In this document: piece by piece, positions 27,501 through 38,634 of the stretch
Numbering within the stretch: the stretch's first letter is position 1
Layout of the letters: every line of letters starts with the position of its first letter
DNA from: Paralithodes platypus
Taxonomy: Eukaryota > Arthropoda > Malacostraca > Decapoda > Lithodidae
Length of the DNA: 64,000 bases
Direction of reading: 5' to 3'
Assembly: GCA_032716605.1 (NCBI GenBank)
Contig: CM064518.1
Coordinates: forward strand, 42,155,944-42,219,943
Made by a program: the position numbers and the translations under genes
The notes under the pieces: generated by a model
The model's database searches: none
The model's input: only the letters and a program-made list of their open reading frames with translations
What the model was told of the DNA's origin: nothing

Positions 27501-30500
27501 CACGACCGACGAAATTGAGTTGCATACACCCTAGGATTGCTCAGGCTGAGCGGAAGTCAGTAGCAAAAATATTTTTTAATTCTAAGCACATTTGCACTTA
27601 GGGCATGGCTTTCAAGTTTGGCATTTTTGACAATTGTACAGTACATTAGCTAACAAAATGCGTATCGACATTATACATCCTCAAATATATAGGTAGATGT
27701 CCTTCTCAAGCTGAAAAGGGTTGACAAGAGTATTCTAATGTCACAAGCTACAGGAAAGCAGGCAAAAAACCGCAGCAGAAGCGATTCATTCAAACTCCGA
27801 TGGGGGCCCCGCGCAAACCTGACGTTTACGCTAACTCGGATAATGCTTGTTTCTCAGTATACCAAATATATATTTTCGTTCTTTTTTGCACTTTTCTACT
27901 CGGCACTATCTCCCAAGTAAAAATTAACGGCCAAAGTAATTTTTGGAGACGCTTCGCAAACGCGATATTTCGACAGGTACGACCCTGTGGACTTTTTCAC
28001 TTTCTGAGCGGTCAAATCACGACCGACGAAATTGAGTTGCATACACCTTAGGATTGCTCAGGCTGAGCGGAAGTCAGTAGCAAAAATATTTTTTAATTCT
28101 AAGCACATTTGCACTTAGGGCATGGCTTTCAAGTTTGGCATTTTTGACAATTGTACAGTACATTAGCTAACAAAATGCGTATCGACATTATACATCCTCA
28201 AATATATAGGTAGATGTCCTTCTCAAGCTGAAAAGGGTTGACAGGAGTATTCTAATGTCACAAGCTACACGAGCGCAGGATAAAAACAGCAGCAGAAGCG
28301 ATTCATTCAAACTCCGATGGGGGCCCCGCGCAAAACTGACGTTTACGCTAACTCGGATAATGCTTGTTTCTCAGTATACCAAATATATATTTTCGTTCTT
28401 TTTTGCACTTTTCTACTCTGCACTATCTCCCAAGTAAAAATTAACGGCCAAAGTAATTTTTGGAGACGCTTTGCAAACGCGATATTTCGACAGGTACGAC
28501 CCTGTGGACTTTTTCACTTTCTGAGCGGTCAAATCACGACCGACGAAATTGAGTTGCATACACCCTAGGATTGCTCAGGCTGAGCGGAAGTCAGTAGCAA
28601 AAATATTTTTTAATTCTAAGCACATTTGCACTTAGGGCATGGCTTTCAAGTTTGGCATTTTTGACAATTGTACAGTACATTAGCTAACAAAATGCGTATC
28701 GACATTATACATCCTCAAATATATAGGTAGATGTCCTTCTCAAGCTGAAAAGGGTTGACAAGAGTATTCTAATGTCACAAGCTACACGAAAGCAGGCAAA
28801 AAACCGCAGCAGAAGCGATTCATTCAAACTCCGATGGGGGCCCGCGCAAAACTGACGTTTACGCTAACTCGGATAATGCTTGTTTCTCAGTATACCAAAT
28901 ATATATTTTCGTTCTTTTTTGCACTTTTCTACTCGGCACTATCTCCCAAGTAAAAATTAACGGCCAAAGTAATTTTTGGAGACGCTTCGCAAACGCGATA
29001 TTTCGACAGGTACGACCCTGTGGACTTTTTCACTTTCTGAGCGGTCAAATCACGACCGACGAAATTGAGTTGCATACACCCTAGGATTGCTCAGGCTGAG
29101 CGGAAGTCAGTAGCAAAAATATTTTTTAATTCTAAGCACATTTGCACTTAGGGCATGGCTTTCAAGTTTGGCATTTTTGACAATTGTACAGTACATTAGC
29201 TAACAAAATGCGTATCGACATTATACATCCTCAAATATATAGGTAGATGTCCTTCTCAAGCTGAAAAGGGTTGACAAGAGTATTCTAATGTCACAAGCTA
29301 CACGAAAGCAGGCAAAAAACCGCAGCAGAAGCGATTCATTCAAACTCCGATGGGGGCCCCGCGCAAAACTGACGTTTACGCTAACTCGGATAATGCTTGT
29401 TTCTCAGTATACCAAATATATATTTTCGTTCTTTTTTGCACTTTTCTACTCGGCACTATCTCCCAAGTAAAAATTAACGACCAAAGTAATTTTTGGAGAC
29501 GCTTCGCAAACGCGATATTTCGACAGGTACGACCCTGTGGACTTTTTCACTTTCTGAGCGGTCAAATCACGACCGACGAAATTGAGTTGCATACACCCTA
29601 GGATTGCTCAGGCTGAGCGGAAGTCAGTAGCAAAAATATTTTTTAATTCTAAGCACATTTGCACTTAGGGCATGGCTTTCAAGTTTGGCATTTTTGACAA
29701 TTGTACAGTACATTAGCTAACAAAATGCGTATCGACATTATACATCCTCAAATATATAGGTAGATGTCCTTCTCAAGCTGAAAAGGGTTGACCAGAGTAT
29801 TCTAATGTCACAAGCTACACGAAAGCAGGAAAAAAACCGCAGCAGAAGCGATTCATTCAAACTCCGATGGGGGCCCCGCGCAAAACTGACGTTTACGCTA
29901 ACTCGGATAATGCTTGTTTCTCAGTATACCAAATATATATTTTCGTTCTTTTTTGCACTTTTCTACTCGGCACTATCTCCCAAGTAAAAATTAACGACCA
30001 AAGTAATTTTTGGAGACGCTTCGCAAACGCGATATTTCGACAGGTACGACCCTGTGGACTTTTTCACTTTCTGAGCGGTCAAATCACGACCGACGAAATT
30101 GAGTTGCATACACCCTAGGATTGCTCAGGCTGAGCGGAAGTCAGTAGCAAAAATATTTTTTAATTCTAAGCACATTTGCACTTAGGGCATGGCTTTCAAG
30201 TTTGGCATTTTTGACAATTGTACAGTACATTAGCTAACAAAATGCGTATCGACATTATACATCCTCAAATATATAGGTAGATGTCCTTCTCAAGCTGAAA
30301 AGGGTTGACCAGAGTATTCTAATGTCACAAGCTACACGAAAGCAGGCAAAAAACCGCAGCAGAAGCGATTCATTCAAACTCCGATGGGGGCCCCGCGCAA
30401 AACTGACGTTTACGCTAACTCGGATAATGCTTGTTTCTCAGTATACCAAATATATATTTTCGTTCTTTTTTGCACTTTTCTACTCGGCACTATCTCCCAA

Positions 30501-30526
30501 GTAAAATTAACGGCCAAAGTAATTTT

Positions 30527-30626
30527 NNNNNNNNNNNNNNNNNNNNNNNNNNNNNNNNNNNNNNNNNNNNNNNNNNNNNNNNNNNNNNNNNNNNNNNNNN
30601 NNNNNNNNNNNNNNNNNNNNNNNNNN
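30527..30626. other. Scaffold gap, exactly 100 N
   Basis: A run of exactly 100 N separates the satellite contig from the LINE-bearing contig. Exactly 100 N is the usual placeholder for a gap of unknown size. The left contig ends within a monomer, so the array probably extends into the gap. Confidence 0.99.
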
Positions 30627-32688
30627 GAATCAAAGTAAAACAAACCCCAAGAATTCTATAGTTATATCAGAAAGACAAAATTCGTTACTTCAACTGTTGG
30701 AACCGTTAGTCGATGAAATTGGATAATACACCAAAGACGAAGAACAATGAGTAATGCCCATCAATACCATCTTTGCATCATTTTTTTACAACAGACAGAC
30801 CTCAGTGATATCCCGACACCATCGCCGATTCAGATTGATAATTCAGATGTTCAAGGCAATATCCACCGTTACCGAGAGAGAAGTATTGAATTGCTTAGAT
30901 AAACTCAAGTTAAATAAAATGCCTGGACCTGATACAATCTCGCCTAGAGTTCTAAAGGAAGCTAAGGATGAGCTCTCTAAACCACTGGTGACAATACTAT
31001 TCAATAAATCCTTGCAGTCTGGAACTATGCCCGATCAGTGGAAGCTATCCAACGTAACACCGGGGGATATTCAAAAAAGGCTCAAATCCCTACACAGTAA
31101 CTATCGTCCAATTAGCTAAACCTCATTTGTATTTAAAATGCTTAGAAACGGTCATACGAGACAGACTCGTAAATCCCTTAGAGGAAAATAACATACTTAC
31201 AGCTCCCTCCACACGGCTTTGCGAAAAAAACTTTCCTGTTTAACAAACCTCTTAGACTTCTTCCACGATATCCCCAACCTCTACGATGAGAGTTAAGCTG
31301 GGGGGGGATATATTATATTCCTTTATTTTCAAATGGCCTTTTTCCAATTTTCCCCCAAACGTTTACTGCTAAAACTAAAAGCGCATGGAATACAAGACGG
31401 TGTTGTTGAAATGGATCGAAAATTGGCTCAGCGACAGAACGCAAAGAGTAGTCATAAACGTTAAGGCCTCAAAATGGACCCAATGTACGTAGCGGGGTAA
31501 CCCAGGGATCGGTACTAGGACAAATTCCTCTTTCTAATTTACATCAACGACCTAGATGAGGGTCTCACCTGGACAATCTCAAAATTTACTGACTTACAAA
31601 AATTGCAACTAGCGTACTCTCAAAAGAACAAGTTGACGATATGCAACACAATCTAGATAAATTGTCGTGTTGGGCCCAAATTTTGGCAAATGAGTTTCAA
31701 TGCGGATAAATGTAAAGGTACTACATATCGGATACCTAAATGAGAAAGCCAAACTATTCGATGAATGGCACTCAGCTTAAGAATGTAAACAGAGAAAACC
31801 GATCTGGGGGAGTAACAATATCGAGTAACCTAAAAGCCGAGTCAACAATGTTCAGAAGTTGTTAAGAAGGCAAACAAAATAATTGGCTTTATAGCCAGGT
31901 TCATTGTGAGCATAAATCCAAAGAATTATCCTAACCCTTTACAATTTCATTAGTCCCGCCCTCTTCTGGAATACTGCGTTCAATCCTGGTGCCCTTATTA
32001 TACCAAGAAGATATAAACAAGCTAGAACGAGTTCAACGTAGAGTTTCCAAAAAAAATGATACCTAGGCCCACTAAAGAACAAACCATGACGAAGAAGCGT
32101 CTTAGAGAATTAAAAATCTATTTTCCTTTAACCCAGCGCAGATTAAGGAGGTGACTTAATTCAAGTGTTTGTCAAAATCATCAAAGGCATCGACAATATG
32201 AACTGTAGTAAGTAGTTCTATCACTATCGACCAATCTAATTACAACACGCGGGGAAACGGTTTGCAAAAATTATTGGTAAATACTTTTAAACTCACGACG
32301 AATCTAAGAATTTCTTCTTCAATCGGAGTTGTCAACTTGTGGCATGGGCTTCCCCGAAACGTTATAGACCTGCATCACCGTTGATATCATTTAAACTCCG
32401 CCTAAGACCAATATCTCGCATCAAAACCCTGCGACTGACTGCGTTTGTAAATGAAATAACTTTATTTTATCCCCCCCTCAGTTACTACCCCTCTGTCCCC
32501 TACTAACTTCCTTAATCCTGCCACGGACATTAGTTCCAGGGCAAGTAATTTCCCTTTTCCAATGTTCCCTTAACCCCACTCTACACCACTGTTTGGACAC
32601 TTGATCCTCAGTGTTTTGGAGGACAAGCAACCTAGAAGGGTACACTAGAATCTGGTTGTTGCTTGATTTCCTTTGTACTCCTTTGTAC
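30627..32688 (+). mobile_element. CR1-like non-LTR retrotransposon, copy 1 (reverse transcriptase to 3' tail, decayed)
   Basis: Starts at the gap edge and aligns collinearly with copy 2 downstream. An open segment at 30754-31119 includes NKMPGPDTISPRVLKEA followed by PLVTILFNKSLQSG and PDQWK, the opening of a LINE reverse transcriptase domain of the CR1/jockey type. After it the frame is broken many times by one-base insertions and deletions; the region matching the catalytic FADD of copy 2 reads about FTDL. The C-terminal coding part can be followed to a stop near 32455. The 3' UTR follows and ends in repeats of CTTTGTACTC at 32670-32688, merging into a CA microsatellite. Known of the family: encodes endonuclease plus reverse transcriptase. 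This copy is inactive as written; some indels may be sequencing error. Confidence 0.88.
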
Positions 32689-32793
32689 ACACACACACAA
32701 CATATGCACACAAACACACACATAGACACACACACATATACATATATACATATACTGTACAAGCACACAAAACACACACACACACACACACAC
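32685..32793. repeat. CA-rich microsatellite at the LINE tail
   Basis: CA repeats, interrupted by a short TATACATATA stretch, begin within the CTTTGTACTC tail of LINE copy 1 and run to the SINE fragment at 32797. ORFs over it on either strand are low-complexity and not genes. Confidence 0.9.
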
Positions 32794-32796
32794 ATT

Positions 32797-33210
32797 TGGG
32801 CAAGTCTCCCTAATGGTGTAGCCTCTGTTTCACCTAGCAGTATAAATAGGAACCTGGTATAAGTGACAACGAAGTTGTGACGCTTCCCATCTGGGGTTTG
32901 GTGACCGGGTACAAGGCCGAGATGGGCATCGTACTGGTCAACCTAAAGCCTACTGGTCAACCTAAGCCTTCGGGTGAGACTGGTACCGTAGTGAGAATGG
33001 TACCGTACAGATTAACCCTAGCCTTTCGTTTCCAGATGTCGCCAATTGGGCTAAAATACAGACTACACAACCACATCCACAGCCCTTCCAACACGATACA
33101 TAATATACTTAACATGCATTTCACTGCAATACATTTTCCCAGTTAAGGAGGCGCGATAATAATGAGCTTTAGCTCGCATTTGCGTGGATTCCCCTTGACG
33201 AACAAGTAAA
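32797..33210 (+). mobile_element. SINE family S1, 5'-truncated copy
   Basis: This segment aligns along its whole length with 44290-44690, sharing blocks such as CATCTGGGGTT, AAGCCTTCGGG, ATGTCGCCAATTGG, TTAAGGAGGCGCGATAATAA and CCTTGACGAACAAGTAA. It lacks the tRNA-like head that the other copy has. It carries many extra single bases relative to that copy, which may reflect sequence quality. CA microsatellites flank both ends. A 5' truncation fits incomplete reverse transcription. Confidence 0.85.
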
Positions 33211-33216
33211 TTAATA

Positions 33217-33222
33217 CAACAC

Positions 33223-33264
<42 letters not shown>
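33217..33264. repeat. (CA)n microsatellite following SINE S1
   Basis: About 20 CA units directly follow the SINE tail. A poly(C) and poly(A) run follows at about 33293-33319. This looks like expansion of a retroposon tail. Confidence 0.9.
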
Positions 33265-33268
<4 letters not shown>

Positions 33269-33319
33269 CATACATAAATAAATAATCCTTTGTCCCCCCC
33301 CCCCCCAAAAAAAAAAAAA

Positions 33320-33960
33320 TCATTGTGGAAACAAGTAATACCCACTTCAGAGAAGAAAAAGTGGACTGAATAAAATATAAAGTTGGAGAGGGTGGTGAAA
33401 TCTTTGGAACATCTCTGTTAGACGGGAATGTAAGAGACGTCTGGGCCTTTTATACAACGCATTTGTTTATTGTTATGTCTACCCTTCGACGATTTTATAC
33501 AGCTTCAATTCCTAGAACCGTCCTTTCCCAAACTGTCTACAATCTGTGCAAATAACCTTTCAGCAACAATGTTGAAAAAATGCGCGAACAAGAGTGAAAT
33601 ACCGGCTCCAATTTCATCAATCAATCTCAATTTAACACTGTCATTCCCACAAGTCCTTCCTAAGCTGAATAAGACTGCCTAATTTATAAGCTACAATTTA
33701 TAATGAAAGGAAAGGGTGAAGATTGGAAACGCACATATTCAACTAAGTACGATTTGCAAAATATGCTCACTCTTAGTGTACTTATTTATCTATCGATATG
33801 TGTACAGTATATATTCTGTATAATTATATATATAATATATATATATATTCTATATATAATATCTATATATATATATATATCTATATATAATTATCATTTA
33901 TTGAAAATTACTCATTAAGTGTTAAAACAAATGTCCAATGTTGTCAAATTAACGATATAG
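33320..33960. other. Intergenic stretch with weak MITE-like arms and TA repeats
   Basis: No gene is recognised. ACGATTTTATACAGCTT near 33489 and AAGCTGAATAAGACTGCC near 33664 are inverted relative to each other and resemble the inner arms of the TTAA MITE seen at 48765. This may be a badly decayed member. TA-rich simple sequence occupies 33819-33893. The 70- and 71-codon ORFs here show no recognisable domain. Confidence 0.4.
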
Positions 33961-33977
33961 TTTTTCTTTTTTTCCAG

Positions 33978-34006
33978 AAGGATAGCCTATGAGGACTGGA
34001 GATTCT
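33978..34006 (+). other. Candidate 29-nt microexon (unidentified gene)
   Basis: A long pyrimidine tract ending TTTTTTTCCAG at 33977 is followed by 29 nt and then a strong donor-like GTGAGT at 34007. One frame through the 29 nt is open and reads RIAYEDWRF. The surroundings (33900-34900) are AT-rich, unique-looking and free of recognisable transposons, as an intron could be. No adjacent exon is identified and the peptide is too short to recognise. The same frame stays open past the donor to a stop near 34047, so other boundaries are possible. Confidence 0.2.
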
Positions 34007-35017
34007 GTGAGTATATACATGATTGTTTAACAGTATTATTAAATCTGTAGCTATAAGTATTCTTCAAAGCCTATTATTAGGTTATGTTTGATATATACTT
34101 ATATTGCCAAATCGTAATTAAGTTTGCTTTACACACTATTTATTCCTTCAATTACAAATATATATCAATATCCTAGTAATCATACTGTTATTAGTTAACG
34201 TTAGTTTTGTCCATTGGGTTTAGAGCATGTTAGACTTTTGAATCATCACCGTAATCGTTTTTTGGTAACTTTAAAAAACAGCACTATAGGTATTCTTTTC
34301 TGTAATTTGAAAACCAATGTTTTAGCTCTTCAAAGGAATTTCGTATAAAAATATCAGGTTCTACCTTCTTAGCAAGCATTTATTATGATTATTGAAACAA
34401 CAGTTGCAGGGGTTGCTTATACTAACTCAGAGAATAACTAAAATATGTACTCAATTATTGTAGGAGAGTTCATTATTCCATGATATTATATAGCCAGTAC
34501 CACACTAGAGTTTTTTCCCTCTATTGTTGATCGTCAACATTGGATTGACATCTTACGTTTATGTAAACTTTTCAAACTATTTTGTCCCCTAATTTCGTTT
34601 TATTCTTCAGTTTTTGTTTCTAAATACCCGTTCAAGATATCTCAAACATTTTTTTGCCGGAAAACAAGTTGAATATTAATGATAAAAAGTAGTCGTGCAA
34701 TGACCCGCTTGAAATTCGTGATACAAATGGCCGATGGATCCCTCTTGTAGACTATAATAGCACCGGTGAGAATATAGAGATCACACAAGAGGTATCACAC
34801 ATTGGTATTAACTGAGTTTTGAGTCGTGGGGAGAATGCGAGGAAAGTAACAATTTATTAGATTTTTTTTAACTTTTTTTTTTTTATTTTTTTTTTGGGGT
34901 GGGGGTTACTTTAGTTTGTTAGCAAAGTATGGTATAGGAACTTTTCTGCGTAAATGTGAAGTAATGTATATTTACGAAGAAAACGCAAAAACTTTAACCA
35001 CACACAAACACCACAGT
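34007..35017. other. AT-rich non-repetitive stretch, no gene seen
   Basis: Unique-looking AT-rich sequence with short T-runs (about 34860-34905). I see no coding segment, RNA gene or recognisable transposon. It could be intronic or intergenic. Confidence 0.6.
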
Positions 35018-35049
<32 letters not shown>

Positions 35050-35089
35050 CGGCACGCACGCACGCACGCACGCACGCCCGCACACACAC
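35018..35089. repeat. (CGCA)n microsatellite
   Basis: A tetranucleotide array of GCAC/CGCA, once interrupted by GGCACG, turning into CACACA at its right end. The 85-codon minus-strand ORF over it is low-complexity (repeated CVRACVRA-type residues). Confidence 0.95.
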
Positions 35090-35649
35090 GAGTGAGGCTG
35101 AATGAGAGAGAGAAGGAGTGCGCTGAGGGTGAAGGTGAAGGGAGAGTAAGGACCCTAGTCAACAACACCTGTGGATCCGCTCAGGTAACTACCTACAACT
35201 AAATGACTTCCAGCCAAATATAGGGGAAAATATTATGTGGTTTGGAGAATCGAGGTCAGGAAATGGATGGGAAATGTGCAGTCCTGTCCAGAAATGCGGT
35301 GTACAGTTTTTGAAAGCTAAAATAAATATGAATCATTTTGGGAAGTATTAACCCACACTAAGTAGAGTTTCCTTCCCGGTTATGTATGGTTTTGATAAAA
35401 CGGCCGAATAAATCGAAATGGAGGTGGCGTTTTTTCTTTAATCAAAGAAAGTCTTAACCCTACCCTCTTGTCAAAACCCATCAAATTGTGAACGTCGAAA
35501 CGGCAATCTTTTGTGCTAATAAAGAATAATAAAAGGTACCAAAATAATACTTGGCATTAATATACAGAAACCTCCAACCCTCAATCAGTGCAAACTGACC
35601 GAGAAATTTACGACACAAATTGCAGATGTAAGTAACTCAGCAAGAATAC

Positions 35650-35667
35650 CGGGGGGGGGGGGGGGGG
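35650..35667. repeat. Poly(G) run inside the LINE endonuclease region
   Basis: About 17 G in a row interrupt the endonuclease frame just before the GDFN-like motif. A run this long is prone to length error in sequencing, so part of it could be artefact. Confidence 0.8.
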
Positions 35668-37771
35668 TAATTTGTTTGGTTGGGACTTTAATTTACCTGT
35701 GACCAAGTGGGGCGATACTCTTACTTCCACACTCACTGACATGAACTTGTATACGAACTTGCAAGAGAGTTTCGCTTTAATTCAATTTGTTGGAACGACC
35801 GACCCCGTGGTAATAACGTTCTTGACATTGTACTTGCAACAAAAGAAGCAATTAATAGAGAATTGAATGTTTGTGATGAATTCAGTAACAGCGACCATCG
35901 TACGATAACTTTCACTTTAAAAGTTTACTAGTAACGAACCAAATAGTAGCATCGAAAAAGTCCCCTAATTTCAAGAAAGCAAACTTCCATAAACTTAGAG
36001 CTATGTTTAAAGAAATTTCTGACTGGAGCTTTTAATTCACATAACGACATAAATACATCTTGGAAGTTTATTCGCAAGCCCACTTACCTAAAAGCAGTGC
36101 AAGACTGCATACCATCGAAAACTCGGCGTCCAGGCCATAATACTAAGCCCAAATGGTGGAATCAAGATATTTCAAACTGCCTGCGTTGCTAAAAAAATTT
36201 GCTAATGATAGATTAAAATCCTCAACAAAATGCGAAGAACGGCTGAAATTTGTAGAGCTAACGACCCAAAGCCAAAAAGTTAATTAAGCAAAGTAAAAAA
36301 GACCTTAGAGTTACATATTGCGAATCAACGTACAACAAACCCTGAAAGCAACTTCTATAGTTATATCCGAAAGAAAAAAGTCCGTTACTAATCTCAACTG
36401 TTGGACCGTTAGTCGATGAAAATGGAGAATACACCAAAGACGAAGAACAAATGAGTAATGCCCTCAATACCTTCTTTGCATCAGTTTTTACAACAGAAGA
36501 CCTCAGTGATATCCCTACAACCATCGGCCGATTCAGATTGGATAATTCAGATGTTCTAAGCACATAACTCACCGTTACAGAGAGAGAAGTATTGAATTGT
36601 TTAGATAAACTCAAGGTAACTGAAAACGCCCTGGACCTGACTACAATGCTCGCCTAGATGGTCTGAAAGGAAGCTAAGGATGAGCTCTCTAAACCACTGA
36701 CATTACTATTCAATAAATCCTTGCAGTCATGGAACTAATGCCCGATCAGTGGAAGCTAGCCAAACGTAACACCGATATTCAAAAAAGGCAGCAAATCCCT
36801 ACCCAGTAACTATCGTCCAATTAGCTTAACCTCAGTTGTATGTAAAATGCTAGAAACGGTCATGACGAGCACAGACTCGTAAAGTCCACTTAGAGGAAAA
36901 TAACATACTTAAAGATACTCAACACGGCTTTCCGTAAAAACGTTCCTGTTTAACAAACAAACCTCTTAGACTTCTTCCACGATATCCTCCCCAACCTCTT
37001 ACGATGAGAGTAAAGCTGTAGATATTATATACCTTGATTTTCAAAGGCCCTTTTTGACAAAGTTCCCCACAAACGTTGTACTGCTAAAACTAAACAAGCC
37101 GCATGGAATACAAGACGTGTGTGTTGAAATGGATAGAAAATTGGCTCAGCGACAGAAAGCAACGAGTAGTCATAAACGGTCAAGGCCATCAAAATGGACC
37201 CAATGTAAGTAGCGGGGTACCCCAGGGATCGGTAACTAGGACCAATTCTCTTTCTAAATTTACGATCACGACATAGATGAGGGTCTCACCTGTACAATCT
37301 CAAAATTTTGCTGACGATGAACAAAATTGCAACTAGCGTACTCTCAAAAGAACACGTTGACGATAATGCAACACAATCTAGGATAAATTGTCATGTTGGG
37401 GCCCAAATTTGGCAAATGAGTTTCAAGCAATGCGGATAAATTGTAAAGTACGACATATCGGATACCTAAATGATAAGCAAACTATTCGATGAATTGCACT
37501 CAGCTTAAGAATGTAAACAGAGGAAACCGATCTGGGAGTAACAATATCGAGTAACCTAAAACCGAGTCAACAATGTTCAGATGTTGTTAAGAAGGCAAAC
37601 AAAATAATTGGCTTTATAGGCAGGTCATTTGAGCATAAATCCAAAGAAGTTATCCTAACCCTTTACAATTCATTAGTCCGCCCTCTTCTGGAATACTGCG
37701 TTCAATCCTGGTGCCCTTATTACCAAAAAGATATAAACAAGCTAGAACGAGTTCAACGTAGAGTTACCAAA

Positions 37772-38143
37772 ATGATACCTCGCCTAAAGAACAAACCATA
37801 CGAAGAGCGTCTTAGAGAATTAAATCTATTTCCTTTAACCCAGCGCAGATTAAGAGGTGACTTAATTCAAGTGTTCAAAATCATCAAAGGCATCGACAAT
37901 ATGAACTGTAGTAAGTACTTCACTATCGACCAATCTAATTACACGCGGGGAAACGGTTGCAAAATTATTGGTAAATCTTTTAACTCACACGAATCTAAGA
38001 ATTTCTTCTTCAATCGAGTTGTCAACTTGTGGAATGGGCTTCCCCGAAACGTTATAGACTGCATCACCGTTGATTCATTTAAACTCCGCCTAGACAAATA
38101 TCTCGCATCAAACCCGCGACTGACTGCGTTTGTAAATGAATAA
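37772..38143 (+). pseudogene. C-terminal 123 codons of the CR1-like ORF2 (remnant frame)
   Basis: An intact open segment from an internal methionine to the natural stop of the LINE polyprotein. It corresponds to the region C-terminal to the reverse transcriptase, with the family-typical pattern YEERLRELNLFPLTQRRLRG, then FFFNRVVNLWNGLP, then FKLRLDKYL. It is not an independent gene; upstream frameshifts disconnect it from the RT domain. The same ending recurs in copies at 38863-39036 (minus) and 63141-63326 (plus). Confidence 0.85.
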
Positions 38144-38634
38144 CTTTATTTTATCCCCCCCTCAGTTACTAACCCATCTGTCCCCTACTAACTTCCTAAT
38201 CCTGCCATGGACATTAGTTCCAGGGCAGTAATTCCCTTTCCAATGTTCCCTTACCAAATCTAAACCACTGTTTGGACACTTGATCCTCAGTGTTTTGGAG
38301 GACAAGCAACCTAGAAGGGTCACTAGATCTGTTGTTGCTTGATTTCCTTTGTACTCTTTGTACCTTTGTACCTTTGTACACTCTGTACTGGTCACATAAT
38401 TTTGTTTATATTTTGGCAGCGCGATTTCCTGTTGACAAACATAGTTAAATGCGAATTAATTACCTTCGATTCTGACAGAAATGTTATATTTACCATATAA
38501 AGCATTCTTTTTCTTCTCTATGTGCATTTATTTTACTTATGACCTTGAAGAGCGATAAAGACATTTTTGCCGCCCGGTCGTATTTTGGGGAAGCAGGCTG
38601 AGAGACAACACCACCCTTCCCTTTGCAATGTACT

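Larger units (their letters stand above)
1..30526 (+). repeat. Tandem satellite array, about 59 monomers of 516-517 bp
   Basis: The same unit repeats head to tail without interruption. Using the phase mark ATGTCACAAGC, monomers begin at 390, 906, 1423, 1940, 2457 and so on to 30322: 59 marks with a mean spacing of 516 bp. Units are nearly identical; differences are single substitutions, homopolymer length changes and a few short deletions. The monomer is AT-rich with GC-rich islands and contains small inverted repeats (ACAGG/CCTGT, CGGTC/GACCG, GCTCAG/CTGAGC, ACAATTGT, GGGGCCCC). I compared it by eye with 5S rRNA, U1, U2, U4, U5, U6, tRNA and histone sequences and recognise none. Short ORFs of 60, 83 and about 103 codons recur but change frame or start between units. 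The array runs off the left edge and into a gap on the right, so its true length is unknown. Satellite status is certain; function is unknown. Confidence 0.98.
35290..38390 (+). mobile_element. CR1-like non-LTR retrotransposon, copy 2 (endonuclease, RT, 3' tail)
   Basis: The longest LINE copy. At about 35415 a frame reads GGGVFSLIKESLNPTLLS and at about 35680 GWDFNLPVTKWGD, typical of the apurinic-type endonuclease (GDFN motif region). RT-leader text like that of copy 1 starts near 36310. QNFADDEQN at 37301-37326 contains the catalytic FADD. The clean C-terminal part, 37772-38143, reads RLKNKPYEERLRELNLFPLT through NRVVNLWNGLPRNVID to LDKYLASNPRL, the usual CR1-group ending. The 3' UTR ends in CTTTGTAC repeats at about 38345-38390. 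Numerous frameshifts lie before about 37640 and almost none after it. The 5' boundary is uncertain and the element is non-functional as written. Confidence 0.9.

Noticed and set aside
1..30526. Recurring ORFs of 60, 67, 83 and about 103 codons in each satellite monomer, including one with a hydrophobic stretch.
   Set aside because: Homopolymer length differences move the frame and start from unit to unit, some units have early stops (e.g. near 8862 and 9893), and two frames overlap. They are by-products of repeat identity.
1..30526. CRISPR array, rDNA, 5S or histone cluster as explanation of the tandem array.
   Set aside because: Unit length, lack of variable spacers and absence of any recognisable rRNA, histone or classical snRNA sequence.
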